A DNA stretch of 64,000 nt from assembly GCF_011601275.1 (NCBI RefSeq), contig NZ_JAAOLY010000021.1, positions 19,734 to 83,733 of the forward strand, given 5' to 3'. The notes under the pieces are model-generated. The model worked only from the letters and a program-made list of their open reading frames with translations, made no database searches and had not been told where the DNA came from. This document shows, one piece after another, positions 34,153-42,529 of the stretch (its first letter is position 1; each line of letters opens with the position of its first letter). The position numbers and the translations under genes were made by a program. The DNA comes from Janthinobacterium lividum. Lineage in GTDB: Bacteria > Pseudomonadota > Gammaproteobacteria > Burkholderiales > Burkholderiaceae_D.

Positions 34153-34676
34153 AGGTAAGCCGCCACGCCTTCATGCGCCAGCAGCCAGCGCTTGACGCCC
34201 AGGTGAAATCCCGTCGCGTCGTCGTGGTGGGCAAAGCCGCCCAGGCCGCCAGCGGCCGTGACCCGGTGGCAGGGGATCACCACGGGAAACCAGTTGGCGC
34301 CGCAGGCCTGGCCCACGGCGCGCGGCGCCGAGCCGATCAGGCGCGCCACGTCGCCATAGGTGCGCACCTGGCCGCGCGCAATGCCGCTGATCGCCGCCCA
34401 CACTCGTTGCTGGTAGGCGCTGCCCGAAGCGGCCAGCGGCAGGTCGAAGACATAATCAGGATCGCGGAAATAGCGCGCCAGTTGCTGGCAGGCCCGCTCG
34501 GAGACGGCATCCTGCGCGTCTTTTTCCGCAAAGTGCGGCGGCAGGTAGACCAGTTCGCATACCTGGCCATCGTGCGCACGCACGCCCATGGCGCCGAACG
34601 GCGCGGCCACGATGGCGCTGAACAGTTCACTGCCCTGTTGTTTTTTCATCTGCTGATCATTATTCAAGTGTGGCAT
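34149..34676 (-). CDS. ogt: Methylated-DNA--protein-cysteine methyltransferase
   Basis: A 175-residue O6-alkylguanine repair protein. The acceptor cysteine is C136 in PCHRV, with the DNA-binding YGDVARLIG upstream and GGFAHHDDATGFHLGVKRWLLAHE after. It transfers the alkyl group to itself once. Two starts are possible: ATG 34676 (AGG 8 bases upstream) and ATG 34649; the first is used. It precedes xerD with an ATGA overlap. No Ada-type N-terminal domain is present. Confidence 0.9.
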   Translation of the reverse strand: MPHLNNDQQMKKQQGSELFSAIVAAPFGAMGVRAHDGQVCELVYLPPHFAEKDAQDAVSERACQQLARYFRDPDYVFDLPLAASGSAYQQRVWAAISGIARGQVRTYGDVARLIGSAPRAVGQACGANWFPVVIPCHRVTAAGGLGGFAHHDDATGFHLGVKRWLLAHEGVAAYL

Positions 34677-34760
34677 ATATGCAACCTGCCGGCGCGGGAA
34701 ACGGCGCCACGGGAATTATGCACCGTCTTTGGGCGTGCCGGCGGACGTTTCCTGCGCACG

Positions 34761-34790
34761 AAAAAAAAGCGCACCAGTCGGTGCGCTTCA
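34761..34790 (-). terminator. Strong intrinsic terminator between dctM and ogt
   Basis: On the minus strand an 8-bp stem AGCGCACC/GGTGCGCT with a 4-base loop is followed by a run of eight T. It would end minus-strand transcripts arriving from the dct operon or from an RNA gene in the gap, 85 bases before the ogt start. Confidence 0.75.
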
Positions 34791-34920
34791 AATATTGCTT
34801 CACGTTCCCGGTCGTTTGGGTCCGCCGGTGCCGGCTTGTGGCCGCAGACAGCTATGACTCAACAACTTCTGTGAAACGTGTGTCTCCTCAATATATCCCC
34901 GGTATCAATACCGTTTTTAT
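34791..34920. ncRNA. Candidate structured non-coding RNA (strand unresolved)
   Basis: A rod-like fold is suggested: AATATTG (34791-34797) and CACGTT (34801-34806) pair with CAATAT (34889-34894) and AACGTG (34875-34880), and the GC-rich middle can fold further (GCCGG...CCGGC). The element is bounded on one side by a minus-strand terminator and on the other by a plus-strand one. There is no protein reading frame. No clear promoter or Rfam family was recognised, so this is a weak call. Confidence 0.3.
34900..34920 (+). terminator. Small terminator-like hairpin, plus strand
   Basis: CGGTA-TCAA-TACCG-type stem (34900-34913, up to 6 bp) followed by five T at 34914-34918. It faces away from the minus-strand terminator on the other side of the candidate RNA. 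Confidence 0.45.
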
Positions 34921-34977
34921 AGACCACTCCCCCACTAACTTTGTTACCAATTCTGTATTTCAGCCTTGCTACCAGGG

Positions 34978-34993
34978 CGTATATGCATATACG
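34978..34993. promoter_or_regulatory. Perfect 16-bp palindrome in the dctM-ogt gap
   Basis: CGTATATGCATATACG is perfectly self-complementary and stands in an AT-rich stretch about 80 bases after dctM. It could be an operator. Apart from this and the elements listed, the rest of 34921-35074 shows nothing I can name. Confidence 0.35.
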
Positions 34994-35074
34994 TGTTTCC
35001 CCTTAAGGCTGCCCATCATAGCGCATTTATTCGGCCGTATCGACTTTTTTTGCACCATGACGGGGACAACTGTT

Positions 35075-36355
35075 TTAGTTGTAAATTAAATTTGGCAGCC
35101 ACAGCGAGATTTGTGGTACGTAGGTAATCAAACCCAGGAAGGCCAGCATGGTCAGCAGCCATGGCATCACGGCCACGGTCAGCTCCGAGATGCCCATCTT
35201 GGTGATACCGGACGCCACGTACAGGTTCAGGCCCACGGGTGGATGGCACATGCCCACTTCCATGTTGACCACGATCAGGATGCCGAAGTGCACAGGATCG
35301 ATGCCCAGCTTCATGGCGACGGGGAACAGGATAGGCGCCATGATCAGCACGATGGACGACGGTTCCATGACGTTACCAGCCAACAACAGCAGCACGTTGA
35401 CCACCAACAAGAAACTGATCACGCCCAGGCCCTTGCCCGTGATCCATTCGGCCATCGCCTGCGGGATGTTTTCGCTGGTCATCAGGAACGAGAACAGCAC
35501 GGCATTCGTGATGATGTACAACAGCATCGCCGACATGGCGGCCGAATCAAGCAAGACCTTGCCCACTTGCTTGATCTTCAAGTCCTTGTAGACGAAGACG
35601 GCGATGATGAAGGCGTACACGGCAGCCATGGCGGCCGCTTCCGTCGGCGTGAAGGCGCCGGAATAAATGCCGCCCATGACGATGACAATCAAGAGCAGGC
35701 CCCAGGCGCTCTTCTTGAACGTGACGAAGCGCTCGCCCCAGCTGGCCTTTTTCATGCGCGGATAGTTGTGCTTGCGCGCCAAAAACCACGTGGTCAGGCC
35801 CAGCAGCATGGCCAGCATCATGCCGGGAATCACGCCCGCCATGAACAGTTTACCGACCGAGGTATTCGTGCTGACGGAATACATCACCATCACGATCGAC
35901 GGTGGAATCAAGATCCCCAGCGCGCCCGAAGTGGTGATGACGCCGGCGCCGAAACCGCGCGGATAGCCCTGCTTGACCATGGCCGGCAGGATGATGGAGC
36001 CGATCGCCACCACGGTGGCGGGGCTGGAACCGGACACGGCCGCAAACAGCGCGCACGCCATCACGCCGGCCAGCGCCAGGCCGCCGTGCCAGTGGCCGAC
36101 CATGGAGCTGGCGAAGTTGATCATGCGCCGGGCCACCCCGCCATGCGTGAGGAAGTTACCCGCCAAAATGAAGAACGGGATGGCCATGATCTCGAATTTC
36201 TCGATGCCCGTGAAAATCTTCAGGGCCACCGATTCGATGGGCACGCTGGTCATGGTGAACAGAAACGTCAGTACCGTCAGGCCCAGCGAAATGGAAATCG
36301 GCATGCCGGTCAGCATCAGCGCCAGCAGCAATACAAAAATAATCAGCGCGTTCAT
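35075..36355 (-). CDS. dctM: TRAP transporter large permease (C4-dicarboxylate)
   Basis: A 426-residue 12-13-helix permease, the ion-coupled channel of a tripartite ATP-independent periplasmic transporter. FILAGNFLTHGGVARRMINF, the AAVSGSSPATVVAIGSI block and PPVGLNLYVASGI are typical DctM stretches. It takes substrate from DctP together with DctQ, driven by the Na+ gradient. The ATG at 36353-36355 overlaps the dctQ stop (ATGA). Last gene of the operon; the terminator is about 290 bases downstream. Confidence 0.93.
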   Translation of the reverse strand: MNALIIFVLLLALMLTGMPISISLGLTVLTFLFTMTSVPIESVALKIFTGIEKFEIMAIPFFILAGNFLTHGGVARRMINFASSMVGHWHGGLALAGVMACALFAAVSGSSPATVVAIGSIILPAMVKQGYPRGFGAGVITTSGALGILIPPSIVMVMYSVSTNTSVGKLFMAGVIPGMMLAMLLGLTTWFLARKHNYPRMKKASWGERFVTFKKSAWGLLLIVIVMGGIYSGAFTPTEAAAMAAVYAFIIAVFVYKDLKIKQVGKVLLDSAAMSAMLLYIITNAVLFSFLMTSENIPQAMAEWITGKGLGVISFLLVVNVLLLLAGNVMEPSSIVLIMAPILFPVAMKLGIDPVHFGILIVVNMEVGMCHPPVGLNLYVASGITKMGISELTVAVMPWLLTMLAFLGLITYVPQISLWLPNLIYN

Positions 36356-36924
36356 GCCTTGGCTCCTTTTTCTTCCGCCGCCAGTTCATCTTCCAGGCCC
36401 TCGACGTGCGAGTGGTCGTGTTTCGGCAAGGCGCCCGTCTTGATGAAATGCACCATCACCTGCAGGAAGCGGAAGCACATCAGGTAGGAGCCGAGCGGCA
36501 CGGCCAGGTAGACCAGCCACATCGGCACTTCCATGTCGGCCGACGTCTGGTCCGTGTGGCCAATCGACCACACGAAGCTGGCGCCCAAGGTACCCACGAT
36601 GCCTGTAAACAGGGCGCCGGCGCCGAGGCCGAAGACGATGAAGCGGTCGCGCCAGCGCGGATTCATACGGTTGATCAAGACATCGACGCCCACGTGGATG
36701 CCCGTGCGCACGCCATACGCGGCGCCGAACTTGGCCATCCAGACGAACATGTAGATACACAGTTCCTGGGCCCAACTGGTATTGATTTGAATCAGGAAGT
36801 CTTGCAGGCCCGGTATCGGCAGGCCCGCCAGGTAGCGGTGCACGACCGCGACGAAAATGATGAAGGTGGCTGCGCCCATCAGGGTCGCGATCAGCCACTC
36901 TTCCAGGTGATCCAGAAATTTCAT
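36352..36924 (-). CDS. dctQ: TRAP transporter small permease
   Basis: A 190-residue four-helix DctQ subunit. TSWAQELCIYMFVWMAKFGAA and VRTGIHVGVDVL are the conserved DctQ core. It scaffolds DctM in the membrane. The tail after residue 165 is His/Glu-rich and soluble. It lies between dctP (118-base gap) and dctM (4-base overlap). Confidence 0.92.
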   Translation of the reverse strand: MKFLDHLEEWLIATLMGAATFIIFVAVVHRYLAGLPIPGLQDFLIQINTSWAQELCIYMFVWMAKFGAAYGVRTGIHVGVDVLINRMNPRWRDRFIVFGLGAGALFTGIVGTLGASFVWSIGHTDQTSADMEVPMWLVYLAVPLGSYLMCFRFLQVMVHFIKTGALPKHDHSHVEGLEDELAAEEKGAKA

Positions 36925-37042
36925 GGTGGACTTTCAAAGAATGCGGGTACACGGACTCCCGCGCAGGACGCGCAGGAGTCATTCAAGCCAGTGGCAGGGA
37001 TGCCCTGCCTGGCGCGCCAGGCGGCGCGCTACAGCATGCTGC

Positions 37043-38041
37043 TTACTTCGCGCTTTCCTTGTTGATGGCCGAGATCAGATCCTTGCCGATGCGCCCTTCC
37101 ATGGCCTTCTGCACGGGCGCCAGCGCCTTGCGCCACTCGGCCTGTTCCTGCACCGTCAGCGTATAGATCTGCGTCTTGCCCGCTTTCTTGATGGCGTCGA
37201 GGGCCTGGTCGTTGTCGCGCTGGGCGATGGCTTTTTCAAACGTGGTCGCCTCGCGCATGGCTTTTTCCAGCTGGCCGCGTATATCGGGCGGCAAGCCATC
37301 CCAGAATTTCTTGTTGACGATAACGGCATAGCCCAGGTAGCCGTGGTTGGACACGGTTACGTGCTTCTGCACTTCATGCATCTTTTGCGTGTACATGTTC
37401 GACGGCGGATTTTCCGTGCCGTCGACCACGCCCGTCTGCAGCGCCTGATACACTTCCGAGAAGGCCAGCACCTGCGGGTTGGCGCCCAGCGCGCGCATCT
37501 GCGCATCGAGTACCTTGGACGACTGGATGCGCATTTTCAGGCCCTTGAAGTCGGCCGGATTGTGCAGCGGCTTGTTGGCCGACATCACCTTGAAGCCATT
37601 GTCCCAGTAGGCCAGGCCCGTGATACCCTTGGGTTCCAGCTTTTTCAGCAGGCTCTTGCCGATTTCGCCTTCGGTGACGTTGTACAGCGCCGTCTTGGTA
37701 GGGAAAATATAGGGCAGGTCGAACGCTTCGAATTCCTTCACGCCCAGCGGGCCGAACTTGGCCAGCGAGGGCGCCAGCATCTGCACGGCGCCCAGCTGCA
37801 ACGCTTCGAGTTCTTCCTTGTCCTTGTACAGCTGGCTGTTCGGGTACAGTTCGACCTTGACCTTGCCATTCGTGGCTTTTTCGGCCAGCTGCTTGAAGCG
37901 TTCGGCGGCCTGGCCTTTCGGCGTGTCGGTCGCCACGACGTGGCTGAACTTGATGACGATGGGGGCTTGCGCGTAAGCGTGGACGCCGGCGGTGGCGCCG
38001 ATGGCGGCGCACAGCGCGACGAACATGGTTTTCATCTGCAT
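37043..38041 (-). CDS. dctP: TRAP transporter substrate-binding protein (C4-dicarboxylate)
   Basis: A 332-residue periplasmic solute-binding protein. The signal peptide (MQMKTMFVALCAAIGATAGVHAYAQ, about 25 residues) is followed by IVIKFSHVVATDTPKGQAAERF. The conserved arginine in MRIQSSKVLDAQMRALGANP and the ENPPSNMY stretch are the DctP substrate clamp; these favour C4-dicarboxylates such as malate, succinate or fumarate. Strong ribosome site CAGGAGAC before the ATG at 38039-38041. First gene of the dctPQM operon, divergent from dctSR. Confidence 0.93.
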   Translation of the reverse strand: MQMKTMFVALCAAIGATAGVHAYAQAPIVIKFSHVVATDTPKGQAAERFKQLAEKATNGKVKVELYPNSQLYKDKEELEALQLGAVQMLAPSLAKFGPLGVKEFEAFDLPYIFPTKTALYNVTEGEIGKSLLKKLEPKGITGLAYWDNGFKVMSANKPLHNPADFKGLKMRIQSSKVLDAQMRALGANPQVLAFSEVYQALQTGVVDGTENPPSNMYTQKMHEVQKHVTVSNHGYLGYAVIVNKKFWDGLPPDIRGQLEKAMREATTFEKAIAQRDNDQALDAIKKAGKTQIYTLTVQEQAEWRKALAPVQKAMEGRIGKDLISAINKESAK

Positions 38042-38115
38042 TGTTGTCTCCTGAGTGGTTTTTGAAAAACTTTATTATTTGTCTACTTGAATATTGTGCC
38101 AAAGAAACTGCCGCC

Positions 38116-38139
38116 GCTATTGTGGTTAACCACAATAGC
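38116..38139. promoter_or_regulatory. 24-bp perfect palindrome between dctP and dctS (putative DctR operator)
   Basis: Two half sites GCTATTGTGGTT and AACCACAATAGC abut at a GTTAAC centre. The site lies 75 bases upstream of dctP and 32 bases upstream of dctS, in the only gap the two divergent transcripts share. It is the obvious candidate for the FixJ-type regulator encoded by the next genes. Confidence 0.6.
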
Positions 38140-38170
38140 CGGTTCCCGATAAGCCGCTACCCTGCCAGCC

Positions 38171-40189
38171 ATGCCGACTCCCCCCACCCTTGCACGCCGC
38201 TTCAAGCTATCGAGCCCGATGCGCTGGCTGCTGCCCGTCATCCTGCTGCTGCTGTTCCTGTCCATCCTGTTCTGGCTGCCCTGGCAGGCGCGCCAGATGG
38301 AAAGCAACGAACGCCAGGAGCAGCTGATCGCCGACACCCTGTGGGTGGAACAGACCATCCGCTTCCAGCTGGCGCGCAACGAGGAAAGCCTGTTCAACCT
38401 GGGCGTGGACATCGCCAGCAGCTCCCTGTCGGCGGAAAAGGTACACGAACGGCTGCAGCAGATGTTGCGCAATGGCCGAGAACTGCAGCGCGTGCTGTGG
38501 CTCGACACCAGCGGCAAGGTGCTGGCCACCAGCGACAACAGCCTGCCGCATGCGCTGTCGTTTTCGCCGGCCTCGCTGACGGCGGCCGACAATGCGCGCC
38601 GCTTGCACCGGGGCCAGTACGCCCAGCCTTCGCAGCAGACGGGCTTTCCCGACGCGCCGCCGGGCGCCATGCTGATGGATTACCACCAGCCCCTGTTCGA
38701 CGGCCAGCGCTATGTCGGCAGCCTGGTGGCCACTTACCAGATCAGCAGCCTGCTCGATGAAATGGTGCCGTGGTGGTTCGCCCAGGATAACCAGATTTCG
38801 CTGATCGACCGCGACGACAAGGTGCTGGCGCGGCGCGCCGCCGCCGGCCCCGGTCACGGCGTGTACACGCACAAGCGCGCGCTCGACGTGCCCGGCGCCA
38901 GTATCACCCTGTTTACCGACAGCGTGAAAAGCCAGCCCAAGCTGCTGCCCAATTTGCTGGTCGGCTCCGTCATCGCCCTGTCGCTGGGCTTGCTGTGGAG
39001 CTTGCTGGCCCTGTGGCGGCATATTTCGCGCCGCCTGGTGGCCGAAGGCGCGCTGCGCCAGCAGATGCTGTTTCGCACGGCGATGGAAAACTCGCTGGTG
39101 ACGGGCATGCGCGCGCGCGACCTGGAAGGCAGGGTCACCTACGTGAATCCCGCGTTTTGCCAGATCGTCGGCTATCCGCCCGAGGAAATCCTGGGTCGTT
39201 TGCCGCCCATGCCCTACTGGGTGCCCGAGGCGCTGGAGGAATACCAGCAGCGCTTCGTCAAGGCCTTGGCCGGCAATCCCACGCCGCAGTTCGAAACCTA
39301 TTTCCAGCGTCCGGACGGCACGCGCGTGGCGGTGCTGATCTTCGAGGCGCCCTTGGTGGACAAGAATGGCCAGCAGACGGGCTGGATGGGTTCCGTGCTC
39401 GATATCTCGGACCGCAAGCGCGTCGAGGAACTCAATCGCCAGCAGCAGGAAAAGCTGCAAACGAGCTCGCGCCTGGCCACCATGGGCGAACTGGCATCGA
39501 TGCTCGCGCATGAATTGAACCAGCCGCTGGCGGCCATTTCCAGCTATACGACGGGCGCCTTGAATTTGATCCGCCGCGCCATCGAGCATGACGCTCCCGT
39601 CGATCCGGGCACCTTGAAACCGGCGCTGGAACAGGCCAGCGCGCAGGCGCAGCGGGCCGGCCAGATCATCCGCAGCGTGCACGATTTCGTGCGCAAGAGC
39701 GAGCCGCAGCGCCAGGATATCGCCATCCGCACCCTGATCGACGGCATCCGCGCGCTGATCGACCTGCAGGCGCGCAAATACTATGTCACCATCCAGGAAG
39801 AGCTGCCGCCGGATCTGCCGCTGCTGCGCGCCGATCCCGTGATGATCGAGCAAGTGCTGCTGAACCTGACGCGCAACGCCATCGAGGCCATGCAGGACGC
39901 GGCGCCGGGACGGCGTATCATGCGCCTGCGGGCCAGCCACGACGCGCAGCAGGGCATGGTGACGGTGGACGTGATCGACCATGGCCATGGCATCCCGCAG
40001 GACGTGGCCGAGCGGCTGTTTTCGCCGTTTTTCTCGACCAAGTCCGAAGGCATGGGCATGGGTCTGAACATCTGCCGCACCGCCATCGAATTTCACGGCG
40101 GCGCGCTGACCTTCGGCGCCAACCCCGCTGGCGGTACCATCTTTACATTCAGCGTGCCGGCCGCGCCAGGCGCGCCGCACCCGCATTAA
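38171..40189 (+). CDS. dctS: Sensor histidine kinase for C4-dicarboxylates
   Basis: A 672-residue kinase. Helix 1 (about 18-37) and helix 2 (about 260-285) enclose a periplasmic double-Cache-like sensor (38-255). A PAS domain (300-420, NPAFCQIVGYPPEEILGRL) precedes the kinase core with the H-box MLAHELNQPLAAISSYTTG, the N-box NLTRNAIEAM and G-boxes DHGHGIP and GMGMGLN. It resembles DctS of Rhodobacter, which responds to external dicarboxylates. It is followed by dctR 46 bases later. Confidence 0.92.
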   Translation: MPTPPTLARRFKLSSPMRWLLPVILLLLFLSILFWLPWQARQMESNERQEQLIADTLWVEQTIRFQLARNEESLFNLGVDIASSSLSAEKVHERLQQMLRNGRELQRVLWLDTSGKVLATSDNSLPHALSFSPASLTAADNARRLHRGQYAQPSQQTGFPDAPPGAMLMDYHQPLFDGQRYVGSLVATYQISSLLDEMVPWWFAQDNQISLIDRDDKVLARRAAAGPGHGVYTHKRALDVPGASITLFTDSVKSQPKLLPNLLVGSVIALSLGLLWSLLALWRHISRRLVAEGALRQQMLFRTAMENSLVTGMRARDLEGRVTYVNPAFCQIVGYPPEEILGRLPPMPYWVPEALEEYQQRFVKALAGNPTPQFETYFQRPDGTRVAVLIFEAPLVDKNGQQTGWMGSVLDISDRKRVEELNRQQQEKLQTSSRLATMGELASMLAHELNQPLAAISSYTTGALNLIRRAIEHDAPVDPGTLKPALEQASAQAQRAGQIIRSVHDFVRKSEPQRQDIAIRTLIDGIRALIDLQARKYYVTIQEELPPDLPLLRADPVMIEQVLLNLTRNAIEAMQDAAPGRRIMRLRASHDAQQGMVTVDVIDHGHGIPQDVAERLFSPFFSTKSEGMGMGLNICRTAIEFHGGALTFGANPAGGTIFTFSVPAAPGAPHPH

Positions 40190-40235
40190 CCAGTAATCAG
40201 TAACCAATAACGCATAACGACAAGCCGGAGACACC

Positions 40236-40820
40236 ATGCTACACATCATCGACGACGAAGAGGTCGTACGCGACTCCCTGTCCTGGCTGGCCGCCTCGCG
40301 CAGCATCGAATCGCGCAACTACGCCAGCGCCCAGCAATTCCTCGATAGCCTCGACGGCAACTTCGACACGGCCGGCGACTGCGTGCTGCTCGACGTGCGC
40401 ATGCCCGACATGAACGGCATCGCCATGTTCGACCAGCTGGTCAAGCGCGACCTGACGGCGCGCCTGCCCGTGATCTTCCTCACGGGCCACGGCGACGTGC
40501 CGATGGCCGTCGACAGCCTGAAACGGGGCGCCTTCGACTTCTTTGAAAAGCCGTTCAACGACAACGACCTGATGGACCGCGTGCAGCAGGGCCTGGCCAA
40601 CTCGCGCCAGGCCGGCGAGCTGGCCGCCGTGCACGCGCGCCTGGCCACCCTGTCGACGCGCGAACGCGAAGTGCTGGACCTGATTTTGGCGGGCAAGATG
40701 AACAAGGTGGTGGCCGACAAGCTGGGCATCAGCATGCGCACCGTGGAAGTCCACCGCGCGCATATCTTCGACAAGATGCAGGTCAAGACGGCGGTGGAAC
40801 TGGCGGGATTGTTGAAGTAA
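40236..40820 (+). CDS. dctR: FixJ/NarL-type response regulator for dicarboxylate transport
   Basis: A 194-residue regulator: receiver domain (D53 in LLDVRMPDMNG, K104-type lysine in EKPFND) and a LuxR-type helix-turn-helix (TREREVLDLILAGKMNKVVADKLGIS... about 133-190). Phosphorylated by DctS, it should activate dctPQM, most simply by binding the 24-bp palindrome between dctP and dctS. The ATG at 40236 follows AAGCCGGAGA. Confidence 0.92.
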   Translation: MLHIIDDEEVVRDSLSWLAASRSIESRNYASAQQFLDSLDGNFDTAGDCVLLDVRMPDMNGIAMFDQLVKRDLTARLPVIFLTGHGDVPMAVDSLKRGAFDFFEKPFNDNDLMDRVQQGLANSRQAGELAAVHARLATLSTREREVLDLILAGKMNKVVADKLGISMRTVEVHRAHIFDKMQVKTAVELAGLLK

Positions 40821-40900
40821 TGACGCTGATTGTTGGATTACGCAGCGCTGGCGCGCCGCTAATCCAACCTACATTCCACTGTAAGCCGACGCCACCCCTA

Positions 40901-41728
40901 TCACTCATCATGGTGTTCATGATGCTCTTCCACGCCATGCTTCCAGTAACTGGCCACATGCAGATGCTGCTTCGGCACCCGGGCGTCAATAAAGTGCCCG
41001 CGCAAGCCCTGCACCTGCGCATGCTCGCACGCCACCCACACATAGCCGTCGCCTTCCTGCGGCAAGGCCACTTGCTCCAACGCTTCCAATAGCAGCGGCC
41101 CCTTGCAGCCATTGCGCGCCACCCAGCGCACGTCCAGCTGCGCCGCGCTGTCCAACGCGATCTGCTCGCCGTCTTCGACGATCTCGATCACGGCAATGGC
41201 GCGCGCCGTGGCCGGCAACTGCTCCAGGCGGCGGGCGATGGCCGGCAAGGCCGTCTGGTCGCCCACCAGCACATACCAGTCGAAATCAAGCGGTACCAGC
41301 ATCGAGCCGCGCGGGCCGCCCACGCCCAGGGTCTGGCCGGGCGCGGCTTGCGCCGCCCAGCTGGCCGCGGGGCCGTCGCCATGCAGCACGAAGTCGATTT
41401 CCAGCTCGCGCCGCGCGGCGTCGTAGCGACGCGGCGTGTAATTGCGGGCGATGGGTCGCGCGCCTTCGGCGTACTGGATGGGATTCGGCCCATTGCCCAG
41501 CACGGGAAACACGGGCGCTGTCTGTCCCGGGGCTGGGAAGAACAGTTTCACGTGGTCGTCGTGCGCCGGCGAGACAAAGCCGTCCAGGTCGTCGCCCGCC
41601 AGGGTGATGCGGCGCATGTGCGGCGTCAACTGTTCGGTGCGCACGACGGTGAGCACGCGCAGTTTCAAGTCATGCCGCACGCGTTCGATGGCGTGCGGGC
41701 GTGGCGCTGCAGTTGTTAAAGTAGTCAT
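40901..41728 (-). CDS. Siderophore-interacting protein / ferric-siderophore reductase (YqjH/ViuB family)
   Basis: A 275-residue flavoprotein. The FAD-binding barrel holds ARNYTPRRYDAARRELEIDFVLHG (about 94-118; RNYTPR binds FAD), then GPRGSM and a C-terminal NADPH-type domain with YVLVGDQTALPAI and VWVACEHAQVQGLR. It releases iron by reducing ferric chelates in the cytoplasm. The last residues are His/Glu-rich (HGVEEHHEHHDE), unusual and possibly metal-binding. ATG 41726-41728 has AAGGA upstream. It sits 22 bases behind a PadR-like regulator, the same pairing as yqjI/yqjH in E. coli. Confidence 0.87.
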   Translation of the reverse strand: MTTLTTAAPRPHAIERVRHDLKLRVLTVVRTEQLTPHMRRITLAGDDLDGFVSPAHDDHVKLFFPAPGQTAPVFPVLGNGPNPIQYAEGARPIARNYTPRRYDAARRELEIDFVLHGDGPAASWAAQAAPGQTLGVGGPRGSMLVPLDFDWYVLVGDQTALPAIARRLEQLPATARAIAVIEIVEDGEQIALDSAAQLDVRWVARNGCKGPLLLEALEQVALPQEGDGYVWVACEHAQVQGLRGHFIDARVPKQHLHVASYWKHGVEEHHEHHDE

Positions 41729-41750
41729 TGCGTATCCTTGTAAAGTGGGC

Positions 41751-42416
41751 TCAGTGGCCGTCAACGATGGCGTTCGCCGCCTGTTCCAGCACGGCGGAGA
41801 CGCGCTCGGCTTCCGCCTCGCTCCAATTGGTCTTGTTCAGCAACAGCGCATGCTTGAGGGTATGCATGGCCTGGTGCACGCGCTCGGGCAAGGCCTTGCG
41901 CGCCTGGACGCGGGCAAACATGTCGAGGCGGGCCAGGATGCCGTCCACCTGGGCGCGGTTCTCGTCCAGATACGCGCGGCCCAGGTCCGTGATCGTATAG
42001 AGTTTCTTGCCGCTGGCGCTTTCGGAAGACGTGACGTGATCCTGCTCTTCCAGCAGGGTCAGGGTCGGATACACGGCGCCCGGACTGGGGGCGTAGGCGC
42101 CGCCGCAACGCTCTTCGATGGCCTTGATGATTTCATAGCCGTGGCGCGGGCTGATTTCAATCAGCGCCAGCACGATCAGCGGCAGGTCGCCGCGGCCAAA
42201 GACGCGCTCGGCCCGTTCGCCGCGCCCACCGCGCCCGCCAGGACCACCGCCCATGCCGCCCATGCCATCACCGCGCTCGTCGAAGCCGCGCGGGCCGCGG
42301 CCATGCATGAAGTAGTCACCGCGATGCCCATGGCGGTGGTCGTGGCGATGCTCGCCGTGATGGTGGTGGTGATGCTGACCGCAATGGCCGTGTTCTGTAT
42401 GGTGTGAGTTTCTCAT
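41751..42416 (-). CDS. His-rich PadR-family metal regulator (YqjI-like)
   Basis: A 221-residue PadR repressor. The first 32 residues hold more than a dozen histidines, followed by a Gly/Arg-rich linker (about 38-72), the winged helix (LIVLALIEISPRHGYEIIKAIEE... about 80-150) and a C-terminal dimerisation helix. E. coli YqjI has the same layout and represses yqjH in response to Ni and Fe. The regulator is first and the reductase second in one operon here, whereas in E. coli the pair is divergent. An inverted repeat covers its own promoter, indicating autoregulation. Confidence 0.87.
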   Translation of the reverse strand: MRNSHHTEHGHCGQHHHHHHGEHRHDHRHGHRGDYFMHGRGPRGFDERGDGMGGMGGGPGGRGGRGERAERVFGRGDLPLIVLALIEISPRHGYEIIKAIEERCGGAYAPSPGAVYPTLTLLEEQDHVTSSESASGKKLYTITDLGRAYLDENRAQVDGILARLDMFARVQARKALPERVHQAMHTLKHALLLNKTNWSEAEAERVSAVLEQAANAIVDGH

Positions 42417-42430
42417 GTTTTCTCTTTAAA

Positions 42431-42482
42431 GATATATCGTTAGTAGGTATCGTCATTTTATAACGATATATCGATAAGTCAA
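42431..42482 (-). promoter_or_regulatory. Promoter and operator of the YqjI/YqjH-like operon
   Basis: Reading minus, TTGACT (42477-42482) and TAAAAT (42455-42460) are 16 bases apart. A perfect 12-bp inverted repeat, GATATATCGTTA (42431-42442) and TAACGATATATC (42461-42472), places one arm in the promoter spacer and the other near the start site, as expected for a repressor that binds two sites. Confidence 0.65.
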
Positions 42483-42529
42483 GGGGAAATTTGCTATGCT
42501 CGTCTTTTCCCACTCCACACGCCGATGCC

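Noticed and set aside
38042..38115. Sigma54 promoter before dctP (TTGGCAC seen)
   Set aside because: The -12 GC element is not at the right spacing, and the regulator is FixJ/NarL-type rather than a sigma54 activator such as DctD.
38207..40318. Minus-strand reading frame of about 700 codons opposite dctS
   Set aside because: Antisense of a conserved kinase; His/Arg/Gln-rich without recognisable domains.
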